This document shows positions 1 to 15,042 of a stretch of DNA of 64,000 nucleotides, in pieces. Every line of letters starts with the position of its first letter. Position 1 is the stretch's first letter. Where the stretch lies: NCBI GenBank assembly GCA_021432605.1, contig MU271156.1, positions 434,001-498,000 on the forward strand. The letters run 5' to 3'. The translations under genes were made by a program, and so were the position numbers. This DNA comes from Coniochaeta sp. PMI_546. Its lineage: Eukaryota; Ascomycota; Sordariomycetes; Coniochaetales; Coniochaetaceae. The notes under the pieces are model-generated. The model was not told the DNA's origin and ran no database searches. It was given only the letters and a program-made list of their open reading frames with translations.

Positions 1-443
1 TCTAATGAGGCCTTGATGAGATGCGGAAGAGGGATGCGTCAAGGGCACTGTTCGAGCGGGCTCTTGAGTCTAATATACCTCTAGACTTCTTTCCGGGCAT
101 GTTTTTCCGCGAAGCACAACCCAATTCTCAGAGGACATGATGTGACAAATTGGGAGCTCGTTGCGCGGGCTTCCGCTCCGTGTCGCCGAAATATGTGCCG
201 AACATCTGCGTATTTCTTGAAAGGCAACCGACGTCGCTACGCCCATGTGGTTTCTCCGGGGGACATGACATGACGGCCCCACTTGAACTCCGGCTAGCTT
301 CCGAGATTGGACGGAACTCCAGCGGGATTCCGGTCTGAGGTGAAAGTGCTGACAAAGCATTGCCTGACGATCTCGACGACCTTCACAATCCAAAGCTGCT
401 CGTTTCACCAAGTCCTCCCTTCAGTCAGTTGTTTAAGCTACAC
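1..443. other. Upstream region of the first regulator gene
   Basis: No credible coding region is visible. The short open frames here overlap one another on both strands and have no recognisable motifs. The stretch is probably the promoter and 5' leader of the Zn2Cys6 gene that begins at 444. The frame of that gene is open back to about 360 but has no ATG there. Confidence 0.5.
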
Positions 444-2043
444 ATGATGCCAATCCCGCGCAAGAAGTCGTGTGTCCAATGTAGAGCAGCCAAAGCTCGG
501 TGTTCCTTGGCAGTACCATGTGAGCGATGTTCCGAGAGGGGCCTGAACTGCGAATACGGCTCGGCCGCGCCTAGACTAGAACCGTACCGTCCATCTGCTG
601 CTGGTCGTTATTCCGGCAGTGGCCTCTCAGTTAGCAACCGAGAAGATCGGCATGCGGCGGGCCAAAGCCCGCTCTATGGAAATCGAGCTAATGGCGAGAC
701 TCCTTCCTTTACAGCCTGTCAGACCGATGCTACGCTTGGACTGTCTGGGAGCACGGTAGATCTTGCCGATGCGAACTTCGACCTCTTCTCAGGATTCTTT
801 AGTCAAGGATGCCGCCCCAGTGACACTCCATTCCTTGGACCCTCTGAGGAAAACGACAGGCAAGGCACCAGCTTTACCAATGGCGATCGATTCGTCCCAA
901 CGATGGACCAATCCGTGTCAACAAGAATCGGAGGACGGGCTCAAAACAGGTTACTCTCGCAGCGCAAGACCACCACAATGGAGACGTTGTTCACGGCAAA
1001 GGTACTTTTAGCGCAGATTAGACAGTACCCGAAGATGATGATCGAAGGCAGGAGGCTTCCGCCATTCATCCATCCAAGATGCGTTTCAAGGAGCAGCCCC
1101 GTGGCCAGCTGCTCCACGGAAGAGAAGCATGTGTGTATGCCAGAAATATTAGCCGTCTGCGCCAACCTCATACACCTGTTTTATAACAGGACGCCGGCGA
1201 GCACGAGTTTTGTCTGGGAGACGATATACAAACACCAAAAACGGTTACATCATGATGTTAGACCTATTACACGTTCGCACCGTGGTGCTACTCGTCTGAC
1301 TGATTCTTCCGTCCAGCACCTCCGTTTTAGCAGTGACGAGCTCCTGGAAGCTCTCCAAGCGACCTCCATCTATCTCCTGCTCCAAGCGGAGGATCCTGAC
1401 TCAGTCGAAGTCAATGACACCTTGTCACTGATTGACACAATTTGCGTAAGCACACACAACACTTAAATGCGTTAGCCGAGAACCTCGCTGACAAGCATCA
1501 CTACCAGGATGTCGCGAAAAGATACCGGACACTTGTTGAGTACCAGTCCGAGCCCTATAACCCGTACAACATCGAGCGGGCGACGTGGATTGGAATCGAG
1601 AGTGCGCGAAGGTGCGGACCTAATCTCCATTATGCCATTGCTCATCCCCCTGAAAATCACACACTGGAAAAGGAGTTCCATCGATTAACAGTTGGTCGTG
1701 CAACAGAACCGTCTGCCTCCTCTGGGTAATCGAGCTCGTCCTAGACGTCATCATCGGCCCGCCACGCGACATCGAGCTGTGCGCGGGATACGCTTTGGTC
1801 CCTCTGCCTTGCGAGCGTCGCCTCTGGGAGCAGGTGTCGGACGCGGAGTGGACTAGACGCTACCGAACCGCTCTCGGCGGCAAGAGGTCGCCGATGCTCA
1901 AGATAAGTGACCTGAGATTGGCGTGTCAGAGCGTCTCTGTGAGTACGGGTGACGGGCAGGACAGGATGAGCGAGTGGTGCGACGGGCTGGATGAGTTTGG
2001 GGCGCTGGTCTGGATGGCGGGCATTTTGGAGATGACTAAATGA
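444..2043 (+). CDS. Zn2Cys6 fungal transcription factor
   Basis: A fungal-type binuclear zinc cluster regulator, expected to bind DNA in the nucleus. Near the N-terminus the six cysteines follow the pattern C-x2-C-x6-C-x5-C-x2-C-x6-C (CVQC...CERC...C, about residues 12-38). I read three exons: 444-1445, 1508-1611 and 1707-2043. The first intron has a GCTGAC branch site. The second join restores the peptide ESARRTVCLLW, a block commonly found in the C-terminal part of these factors, followed by VPLPCERRLWE, also typical. The predicted length is 480 residues. The start is the ATG at 444, preceding MMPIPRKK. There is no obvious cluster partner; the next gene, catalase-peroxidase, is convergent, so the target pathway cannot be inferred. 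The zinc cluster is certain; the exon joins are probable. Confidence 0.85.
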
Positions 2044-2522
2044 TGGGGCTGTCGTTCTCGCTCGAGGCATCTTATTCGGCTCACCGGATGGTCTAGCAGA
2101 ACTGGTGAGCTTGGGTTTCATCATGTGTCTTGAAGTGTTGGGGTACGTGTCATGCAATGAATCTTTGGACCTCGAGTGATAGGCGGAGGGCCGGACCGGA
2201 CTGTGGACAGGATACCGTCCTAATGGCAACCGTAGATGAGAATGGGGTCGACTGATGTTGAGTCGCATTCAGATGGGACTATTCAACTATTTGTAGGAGA
2301 TCGGGAGCCGATAATGCGGCTCATATAAGGGGCTGACGCAGGATAGTGGTCCCCATATGCATCCATCCGAGGAACATGTTCACTGGGACAACCGTGAGAG
2401 CGCGGTTAAAGAACTGATATCCGGCTTGCTACGCAGCATGGCAATAGACATCATCGTAGTATTTTTTTTTAACTTGATTCATTTCGCTAAACCAGAGCAT
2501 AAGCTCACACCCATTACAACAT
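2044..2522. other. Intergenic region between convergent genes
   Basis: This lies between the 3' ends of the regulator gene and the catalase-peroxidase gene. It includes a T run at about 2461-2470 and presumably both 3' UTRs. No gene is seen. Confidence 0.5.
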
Positions 2523-6249
<3,727 letters not shown>

Positions 6250-8188
6250 TCTGCGCTAAACACGATTTAGATGCTATGATTGTTATCTGGCAGCTCCTTC
6301 ATAGTGCCTGTCTCTTCGAAGTTTAGAACCCTTCCAGTTCCTTAATAACCTCTCACAACGAGTTCCCATCATACATCACCTTACTTGCCGTCGGTCGTTA
6401 TCCTTGTTCGATGCACTTTCACGCCATAGATGCCATGCTCGCCTTCTTTACTCTGTCTCTGATAAGCTCAGAACATGAGTACCAAATCGTCAAGACTATA
6501 GATATCTCTGTTAAGACCTTGCCAAAGTACTGCAAGACAGAGATACACACGCGCAGCCCGTTGTTTTTCCACTCATGCGTCACATCTTGGAAATACCTAT
6601 GACATTCAGTTGTAAACAAGAAGCCAAGAAATGCTTAAATTTGTCGTGGTGACTCGAATCGAATTGGCAGGCCACAACAGCTTTCTCCCATCTATCTCCC
6701 ACGCTTCCATCATTTTCCGGCTTCACATAGACTTATACCCGGTTATTTGCGATTAAGACTTCCATTTCGAAGCGCAAACCAGTGCAGCTTATCCAGAAAA
6801 AATAGTCAGATAGTATGTCTACCCTAACACGTCAATATCACGGACAAGTTGCAACCGAGAACAGGTAAGGGTAGCGTCTGTAATTTGACCGCATCAACGG
6901 GAATATACAGACCTGGGAGACCGATCAGAGCGTAAATGCTATAAAGTCGGGAAGAATTCAAAAGGGACTGGACTTTTGCACAATCTGAATCATTATGCCA
7001 CCTAGTTGCATAGCCGCTTTGTACGTTGCCGTTGACGTTGATGGGGGGTTAAGCATTTGAGTTGCAAAGAAGGAGAAAATGGGAATATGAGTTTGGAGTG
7101 CTAGCCTAGGCCTTGTGGTAGAGCGAAGGCTCATCTGGATCTAGATCTAAAAGTCCTGGCAGGATGAGCACAGTTATGAAAAGGATCATTCTGGAGTTGG
7201 TCGGTTGTGCTGGACGTGTTTGAAAACACAAATTTGAACGGAGTAATATCACCTTAAATCTAGACTGATTACCCATACGGATTGCTTGACAACTTATTTC
7301 TATCCTCGAAATGTGACAAGGAGATTCGCGGTTCTATCATAGCCACAGCTTGCATATATTCTATTAGACTGTAACATATATAGATAAACGATCATCATAA
7401 TGTGACTCGTATTTCTTATTAGTCAAGAGTCTATACGAAAAACACTATTCAGCATGCCCGTACCTTGTGTCTACCAATGCAATGCTGACCTATCTGATAA
7501 TCCGTGCCTTTCGATGTGTCCTCTATGCATAGTTGTCACTTGAACAGACGGCATTGCTCCATCTCTTAAGCAAAAGGTAGTGTTTACTTGGCAGCACCGC
7601 CAACCTCTTGAGGCATACCAACGCTCCGCGGTCTATGACGCCGAGTATGAAGTATAACCTACATTCAAGCGCGCTCTTATGTATAAAGTCGAACATTGTC
7701 CTCTTAAATAACTATCACATAAAAATTCATAAGGACGGCGTTGGATTTAGGATTCACTCTCTAAGGATCAGGCGCTATGTTCAAGAATTGTACAAGATGT
7801 ATTGTTAGCTCTCTAATAACCGGTGCTCGAGTATAGGAGGCAACTAGATGCTGGCGACATAAGGGACAACTGAACCTATGGCCTATCGTTGGTTGGTGAT
7901 CGTGAACGGTCTTGGCGTCAAATCTGAGATGAACAAAGGACACCTGAGTTGGTGGCGGCCAGGGCTTTGTCATTTGCAAGATGGAAACGGCTTATTGATA
8001 ATATGGTACACAGGCATGGCCTCAACTGAACAAAGACATGTCCAGGTCCAAATATCCGTGTCAGTAACAAGACGTATCTTGGTCGTGCTGCCGTCCTTGA
8101 TATCTTCGATCTGAATCGAACACGGGGTGAGGTCAAACGCAACGAAGCACGCCCAGAAACAGCCAGACGAAGTCTACGAGCCGCTTAC
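6250..8188. other. AT-richer gene-free stretch
   Basis: The composition is visibly richer in A and T than the flanking genes, especially about 6400-7850, and no open frame exceeds about 80 residues. I see no terminal repeats, transposase or reverse-transcriptase motifs. It could be a strongly decayed repeat, for example one mutated by repeat-induced point mutation, but nothing names the parent element. The distal end is probably the promoter of the RPB4-like gene, with a TTTAAAA tract near 8190. Confidence 0.4.
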
Positions 8189-8288
8189 TATTTAAAATAC
8201 CTCGCCGATTCTTGACCAGCGGTTTCTGAAAGATAAATAGAAGAGTTTGGACAAGCAGCTGTCGGAGCCAAGCACCTGGTCAACGAAG

Positions 8289-8946
8289 ATGAACAGCTCG
8301 ACAAGCACCGACAAGCTGTCTTCGGAGAAAAAGCTCGATTCGCGGACGGTTCTCAAGGAAAAGTCCGAGCATGCGGGTAGGGAGAAAGAGTGGCACGGCT
8401 TCGGCAAGGACCGACGAGTTGTAGAACATCCGCTCAGGTGGCGGCCCAAAGAGACAGCCTATTCGCGAGACCTAGATCAAGTCGGAGGAACTTTGGAGCT
8501 CGGAGAATTCGCAGATGTCCAGACTTTGACCGTGTCGGAAGCTACGCTGGTCCTCAACGCGATCAGAGACAGGCGCAGGAAACACGGCATAACGATGGTT
8601 TATACCAATGGAGATGCGCAGTAAGACGTTGTAGCTCCGAGGATGAGAGCTACTGATACAAACAACTACTAATGATATGCCTCCGAACAGACAAGTGATA
8701 GTCGACGAAGGTCTGAAACATGCCAGAGCGTTCGCCATGTACAGAAACACAGAAGCTGTTGAGGCGGTCGACCGGCTGCTCAGCCAGTACACGGAACTCG
8801 CCATGTTCGAAAGGGCGCAGCTTGGCTCCCTAGGCTGTCAGAGCGCTGACGAAGCGAAGACCCTGATACCTTCCCTGGACGGCAAGATTGACGACGAGGC
8901 TCTCCAGAACCTACTCGACCAGTTGGAGAGTCTGAGGAGAGACTGA
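8289..8946 (+). CDS. RPB4-like RNA polymerase II subunit, diverged
   Basis: This resembles Rpb4, which pairs with Rpb7 to form the stalk of RNA polymerase II. Two exons, 8289-8620 and 8691-8946, give 195 residues; the 70 nt intron has a CTAAT branch site. Rpb4 hallmarks are LGEFADVQTLTVSEATLVLNA in the tip-binding helix region, and AQLGSLGCQSADEAKTLIP with DDEALQNLLDQLESL in the C-terminal HRDC-like helices. Two things are unusual: an N-terminal tail of about 70 charged residues before the core, and a middle segment (around RDRRRKHGITMVYTNGDAQ) that departs from the well-conserved fungal sequence as I know it. It may be the sole copy or a fast-evolving second copy. The start is the first in-frame ATG; the frame is open a little further upstream. 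Confidence 0.8.
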
Positions 8947-9093
8947 GAGATAACCAACGAGTTAATCAAAACAAATGGAATTTCCGTGATATCAAAGAGA
9001 GATAGGTCTATATCCAATCATTATTTGCCGTTTGATGCCAAATATAACGCCGATGTCCAAGACCAAATGACCGAAACGCATGATTCTCCAGCA

Positions 9094-11442
9094 TTATGCA
9101 TCAACCTCCTCCTCATCCAAGAAGCCAAGCCCGCTGTCATACCGCCTCCTCTTCCTCCCACCCCTCTTCGCCAGCTCACCAGACAGGAAGCTCCCTCTGC
9201 GCCCAGCAGTCGAAGGCGTCTCGACCAGGGCCACCTCGTCCTCGCCCTCCTCGTCGCCAAGCGCACTGTCTCTCCTCCTAGCAGTACCCGTCTGCTTCTT
9301 CCTGGGCGTCGCCAACAACCCCTCGCTCATCCTCACAACCCGTTCCAACTCCGCCCTCATCCCATCGACAACCTCCTTGGCCTTCCTCCTCTCAGCCTCA
9401 GCCCCTTCCGCAAGCCCCCTATTCTCTTCAACCAGCTTCTCATTCGTGCTCTTCGCCCTCTCGTTCTCAACCCTCAACTTCCTAACCGTCTCATGCGCCG
9501 CTCTCAAGCTGGCATTAACCCGTTCAATCTCGCCCCTCAACTCAGCCACCCTAGCATCCCTCAGCGCCAACGCCGAGCCGTGGCCCTTATGCAGCCCCGC
9601 CAGCTCCTCCTTATGAGTCTTCCTCATGTCCCTCAGCGCCGCGGCATGGCCCTCCTCCAGCCCCGCAATCTGGCCCTCCAGCGCATTCAACCTCCCCTCC
9701 AGCTCCTCCACAGCCGCGCTCTTCTCCCCCTCCAACCGTCCGACCAAGGCCTCCAGCTCCCCCACATCCCGGGCATAGCTCGCCACCGCGCCCTTCAGTC
9801 TGTCCAGCCCGACACTCTGCTCCTCGATCCGCCCGTCCCTCTCCTCAATCTTCCTCTTCAGCTCAGTAACCTCTTTCGTCAGCGCATCAGTCACATCAAC
9901 CCGCGCGCTCAGCTGCTGTCTGAGACTGAGCTCGAGGGCATGGTACTCATCGATATTCTCGTCCCCTTCCTTGGCCTTCCGCGCCAAGTCCCTAAGGCGA
10001 TCGAGCAGCAGGTCCAGCACCGCTGCTCCAGAGGAGGTAAGAGGCAGCGATATCTCCCCGGGAGTCAGGTACTCCAGCTCCAACCTCGCGCTCCGGAAGG
10101 CGGTGATGATGCTCCTGAGAATCTCCTCCGCGTCGGAGCCAGGGAAGCCGAGCGTGCTGATGGTCGAGGTAAGCTCCAGCAGCGCCGCGGTGCGGTCAGA
10201 CAGCGTCTGCAGCAATGTCGCGAGCCTCGCCTCGATTTCTGCATGAGGGGAACCCGACTCCGAGCCCGCAGACAACGCCGCAGACGGCGCGAAGTTGCCG
10301 AGCTTACCCGCCACCCGCTCCGCAAGACCGACATACCCCTCCAGCGTCGTCGTCAGCTTGGCCAGCTCAAGCTGCAGACTGGCCAGCTCCTCCTCCATCC
10401 CCTCCCTCTCCGCATCAGGCAAGTCGGCCTGGACTGCAACGTGGCTCCTCCGCGGCGCGACTACCACCACGCCGCACGGCGAACTGCGCCCACCAGCAGC
10501 AGAAGCAGAAGCAGAAGCAGCAGCAGGACTCGTCGTCGGCGGCGTGGCCAGCATCCCCCTCGACCGCCGGGTAGGCGTGCTACACGCCAGCTCGGCCAGG
10601 GAGCTCTCGCCGAACTCCTCGACCCCGACATCCATATCCATGTCCATATCCTCCCCGGCCCCGAGATCCAGGCAGGTGTACTTATCACCATACGGATCCC
10701 GTGCAGCCACAGTCCAGTTCATGGGACTACTCCCCATCTCCACTTCCCCTGCCCTCCCATCAGCAAGTCGACCCCTAAGCTCCCCAACCTCCCTCTCAAG
10801 CTCCCACACCCGCCGGTCATCCACCCCCACAGTCTCATTATCGTCGTCTTGCCCGCGCCCCTCCCCCTTCAGCCGCGCAATCTCGGCATCGCGCTCGGCG
10901 ACTTCCGCCTTCAACCGCTCGACCTCCTCCTCCTCCTCGTCCTCGCGCATGCGCCTACGGCGGCGCCGCTGCTCGGCCTGAATGGCATTCATCTCCTCGC
11001 TCAGCCCGTTGCGGCGTATGCGCCTCTGCACGCGGCCGGAGAGGACCTGGCGCAGCGGGGTGACGAAGACCAGCTCCTCCTCTGCTGCCGGGGCGGTAGT
11101 AGGAACCCGACTATCTGTGGAGGGGAGAGACTGGCCGGACCGGGATGGGCGTGAGGGTGTTGAGTGTCGCCGGGAGGTGGTGGTGGTGGTGAGGGTTGTG
11201 CGGCGGATTAACGGGGTTAGGCCTGATGATGGTGTGGTTGTTGTTGTGGAAGGGGTGAGAAGGGGTCCCGGGTCGGAGAAGCGGACGCGTTTCTTGGGTT
11301 TTGGCTTGGGGGTGCGGGAGGGTGGTTTGGAGAGGCTGGAGGGAGGGTTGTGAGGGCCATTTGGGATTGAGGTATGGGTTTCTGTGCCTAGGCTGCGACG
11401 CGTGCGTCTGAGGGCGATTGGGAGGTCTGTCTCCTTGGCCAT
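9094..11442 (-). CDS. Coiled-coil protein with RVxF motif
   Basis: A 782-residue intronless protein that I cannot assign to a named family. The N-terminal 150 residues are basic, rich in Ser, Thr and Pro, and carry KKRVRFSDPG (about residues 50-59). This contains RVRF, a match to the RVxF docking motif of protein phosphatase 1, overlapping a likely nuclear localisation signal. Long heptad-rich coiled coils follow, roughly residues 150-240, 330-400 and 440-690, with many ELEG, ELRGEIE and LEALVGRLEGEK runs. The C-terminus has basic patches (RKKQ, GGRKRRRYDSGLG) and ends in an acidic DEEEVDA. This looks like a nuclear, spindle-pole or cytoskeletal scaffold, by inference only. It lies tail-to-tail with the RPB4-like gene, 147 bp apart. 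Confidence 0.85.
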   Translation of the reverse strand: MAKETDLPIALRRTRRSLGTETHTSIPNGPHNPPSSLSKPPSRTPKPKPKKRVRFSDPGPLLTPSTTTTTPSSGLTPLIRRTTLTTTTTSRRHSTPSRPSRSGQSLPSTDSRVPTTAPAAEEELVFVTPLRQVLSGRVQRRIRRNGLSEEMNAIQAEQRRRRRRMREDEEEEEVERLKAEVAERDAEIARLKGEGRGQDDDNETVGVDDRRVWELEREVGELRGRLADGRAGEVEMGSSPMNWTVAARDPYGDKYTCLDLGAGEDMDMDMDVGVEEFGESSLAELACSTPTRRSRGMLATPPTTSPAAASASASAAGGRSSPCGVVVVAPRRSHVAVQADLPDAEREGMEEELASLQLELAKLTTTLEGYVGLAERVAGKLGNFAPSAALSAGSESGSPHAEIEARLATLLQTLSDRTAALLELTSTISTLGFPGSDAEEILRSIITAFRSARLELEYLTPGEISLPLTSSGAAVLDLLLDRLRDLARKAKEGDENIDEYHALELSLRQQLSARVDVTDALTKEVTELKRKIEERDGRIEEQSVGLDRLKGAVASYARDVGELEALVGRLEGEKSAAVEELEGRLNALEGQIAGLEEGHAAALRDMRKTHKEELAGLHKGHGSALALRDARVAELRGEIERVNASLRAAHETVRKLRVENERAKSTNEKLVEENRGLAEGAEAERRKAKEVVDGMRAELERVVRMSEGLLATPRKKQTGTARRRDSALGDEEGEDEVALVETPSTAGRRGSFLSGELAKRGGRKRRRYDSGLGFLDEEEVDA

Positions 11443-12116
11443 GGTGGTGAGGATGTCGAGACAGACTGGGTAGGGCTGTGTGGGTGAGGCAGTGCAGATG
11501 TGATTGAGGAAAAGTGAGAAACCACAAGCTATGAAGTGAAAAAGTTATGAAAAGCTTTAGATTCTCAATATCTGTAAGAGTTGCAAGTGAAGGACAACAG
11601 TCGCGATGCTGCGGCGAGGTATCTGGCCCCCCTATATGTTTGTTTATTTACTTCTGTTTCCAGCAAGCGGGGCGACTTATACAACCCCTGTGTGACTGAC
11701 GTGTAGGCCGGAGATGCACCCACTCAACGCGCCTGTGCCCCTGCAGAAATGCCCACTGACGGCCCCTTGCGCTAGTTGTGTAGGGGTCGCATCGCCAATC
11801 ATTCGGGAATTTCTTCAACGTCGTCAAACCAACCTGTCATATCCGGCTGTTCACAGCATGCGCGCCAGAGCTGACTGAGTTTTGCTGCTGTTTTCTCACT
11901 GTCCGTGAATTGGTCATTTCATATTTGCGATACATTTACAAATTACTACCATGCGTCGAGACGGCAAGTCAAGAAGCACACGGACAGAGGCACCGGGCAG
12001 TGGTGGACATGTCATGAATTCGATGGCCCGCTAACTGAGTCTACCTCCCATCACAATTGTGAGATCGGCTGAAGTTTGCTCAAAGAATACACACCATCAT
12101 CCTCCAAATCCGCCTC
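11443..12116. other. Intergenic region
   Basis: This holds the promoter of the coiled-coil gene and the 3' side of arginase, both on the minus strand. No further gene, RNA gene or repeat is visible. Confidence 0.5.
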
Positions 12117-13270
12117 CTAAAGCAAGCTCTCGCCCAGCGCGCAGCGCACCAGCGAGCAGCCGGCCCTAACCGTCTCGTGGGCGCCAATGTCCTTGTCGTC
12201 CGCCAGGCTCGGGTTGACCTCGACGAGGTCGACGGCGACCAGGCTGCCGGTCTCGTGGACGCACTCGCAGATGTAGTCGCCCTCCCTCAGCGTCAGGCCG
12301 CCGCGCACGGGCGTGCCGGTCGAGGGCGCCCACATGGGGTCGAGGGCGTCGACGTCGAAGGACAGGTGGATGGGCGTGTCGGCGCCGATGTGTCCTAGCG
12401 CCATCTCCATGACGCGTCCGATGCCGTGTCTGTTTTTTTCCACGCCCGTGTCAGTCAATAATTCACACTGGAAAAAAAAAGGGACAAACGAGAAAGAGGA
12501 GGGGTAACTCACCGGTCAATGTCAAACATGCTGAAGGCCCGGATGCCATGCTCCCTCAGTATCCTCTTCTCGCCCGCATCGACATCCCTGAGCCCGATGT
12601 ACACCAGCTTCCTGGTGCTGATGCGGTTCTCGTCCTTCAGCCAGCCGAAAAACTCCTCCTTATCTTCGGTCGCGAGGCCAGTCAGGAAGCTGACGGGCAT
12701 GCCGTGGATGTTACCGCTCCCGCTGGTCTCGGGGGTGTTGATGTCGGCATGGGCGTCGACCCAGATGACGGCCATCTCGCGGCCGAGGCGCTCTCTTATG
12801 GCCCTGGCGGTGCCGCCGACGGTGCCGATGGCGATGCTGTGGTCGCCTCCGAGGGTGAGCACGAGGCGGCCCTCCTTGGCGTGGGAGTAGGTCTGCTCGG
12901 CGATCTTGCGGGTGACGGCGGAGACGGCGCGGGGGTTCTTCATGTTGCGGTAGTCCGGGTCGGAGGCCGGGACGAGGTCGGTGTAGAGGTGGACGGCGTC
13001 GTGGCCGTGCAGGTTGTAGCCCAGCTCCTCGTGGAGCTGGGTGAGCAGGCCGGCCTCGATGAGGGCGGAGGGGGCGGCGTCGACGCCGGGCTTGCACTGG
13101 CCGCCGGAGAAGCCGACTGCGACGACGCCGAGCTCCTGGGGGTGGGAGAGGAATTTGGAGGAGACCATGGAGGTGAACTTGTCGGCGGCACCGGTGGAGC
13201 CGTTGGTGGTGAGGGTGCCGGTGGACTTGGAGGGGGGTGCGGCGACTTCTTCTGCCCTGGAGGGAGCCAT
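12117..13270 (-). CDS. car1: Arginase
   Basis: Hydrolyses L-arginine to ornithine and urea, the first step of arginine catabolism. Two exons, 13270-12513 and 12429-12117, are separated by an 83 nt intron and give 356 residues. All manganese-binding blocks are present: GGDHSIAIG (about 141-149, H144), DAHADINTP (172-180) and SFDVDALDP (276-284). A downstream DLVEVNP block is typical of the ureohydrolase fold. The N-terminal 30 residues are low-complexity and could be a flexible tail. The frame stays open upstream of 13270, but MAPSRAEEV is the natural start. The symbol follows the yeast CAR1 orthologue. Confidence 0.96.
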
Positions 13271-15042
13271 GTCTGTATGTGTTGTGAGGGAGGTATGCGA
13301 GAGGTAAGGTAAGGGATGGTAGACTGAAGAAGAGAGATAGATGGCAAGAGAGCAAGAGAGTAAGAGAGAACTGATGATGGTGGTGTTTGGAGGGAAACGA
13401 GACACAGGAAGAGCGTTGATACGAGAAATGTGTTTGTCTTTAAAGGCAGGAATGGGCCATGGAGCAACTGCGATAAATACACACTAAAAACACCTACATG
13501 AGGTAGTAAGTACCTTACTGGGGATAGTAGGTACTGTGGTACATGTACACACAGGTCTGTGACGCTTATCGGATAACAGCTAGTAACAGCATGGAGGGGC
13601 GACTTGACCCCACCACCACTTAATTCTCTTCTTTTTTTTTCTCATTAAGAACGCGACGTCGCGTCAAACTGCCATTAGGGTCATAAAAAGGGCACGGATA
13701 TCCCAATCTATCCCAATCTACGACTCGCCTTTGTCTGAGAATCCGGCATCCAACGGGTCAGTGTCAGGGGCCAGCCAAATCAAGATTTCTGCTCCGATCG
13801 GGGGAATGCGTTATCTATGCGTTGCGTTGAGGACACCTCGCCTGGTTCTCGCTTCTTCTACAGTCTAGCAGGATGCGCGCGCACATTGCTGTGTTCTTTC
13901 TTCCAAAGGGATGGCATCCACGCACGGCATTCAGATGTCAATCACGTTTACGCAGCTAGACCTCGACAAGAAAGATACAGCTAGCTATGCTTACTGTATA
14001 GTGTATAGGGGACAGCTGCAGCTCAGGCTTGCTCTATCCATGCATCATCAGCTCCCAAGAATATCCGCGATGCAGCCCAGTCAAGTGTCCAGCAGTATCA
14101 AGAAGACCTTTACATAGTAAACCTGATCGATCTCCTCCATCAATCGACAACCACATAAGAAACCCTTGCAAACAGACACAGACTATGTGAATAAAAAGAC
14201 ACACATGACTCGCGGCCAGTCCGAGTGCCAAGAATCCATTACCCCATCATCTCGTAATAGACACGAACTGTTTCCGGCTCGCCGTCCGTGTCGGCCCCAA
14301 GTGTCAAAAGGTCTGAGCTCCGGAGCGAACCCCACCTGCGCGCCCTTGGTCATGATCCAGGATCCATCCGGGGCCTCCGCAACCCCTAATGGCAGGCCGA
14401 CCCGATGTCCGTCGCAAGCCGCGCCTTCCACCGCCATTTCGGCTTCCTTCCATTCTCTCCTCTGAACCTCCGGCCGGAAACACGAGAGCGGATTAACGTC
14501 CCCACGCTGGTCTTATCTCTTGTGCTGACCACCCTTTTAGGTAAGAGCATCACCGATTGTGCAATTTCCTCGCTGCCACCCTCGACTTCCTTTTTTACTC
14601 AAGAATGGCTGAGTGGGGGTGAGAGCGTAGTGTACGTCAAGCTATACGTGTCCAGTGTATTGCATTGACAGTGACGAGGACAGACAGGAATCATGCACCA
14701 GAAGAACACATCCGATCTCGGCCGCGATCAACATCTGTCAACGGCAGTCAACGGCAGGTCCGCTATGGCTAGTCGCCGATGCACCAATTTTGTCGCTGTG
14801 AATGCATCGTAACTGTGTACCTATTGGAGAGTCTTTGAGCAAGATAGTGGCAGTCGCATAACCGAAAGCAACACGTAAAACAACACATCTATTCAACCAT
14901 TAGTCTAGTCTAGAGGTAGTAATCATGGAAACTCCCAAGATATCTCCATGTCTATAGTCGTACATGACAGTTGACGCCCTTGCAAAGAGTGTACTGTCCG
15001 CAAGCTGAACAAGAGCAGCCCATCTATCACAACTGCCCACAT
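13271..15042. other. Gene-free region
   Basis: The proximal part is the arginase promoter. A small ATCCCAATCT tandem duplication sits near 13702-13721. Open frames such as 14405-14668 (+) lack motifs, and I do not call them genes. Confidence 0.45.

Noticed and set aside
8986-11154. A 722-residue plus-strand open frame
   Set aside because: It is antisense to the coiled-coil gene; its Leu/Arg/Pro-rich composition is the shadow of Glu/Arg-rich coiled-coil codons.
12548-13312. Plus-strand 254-residue frame over arginase
   Set aside because: An antisense shadow with Gly/Val/Asp-rich composition and no motif.
14405-14668. Plus-strand 87-residue frame with a hydrophobic segment
   Set aside because: No neighbours, motif or splice support.
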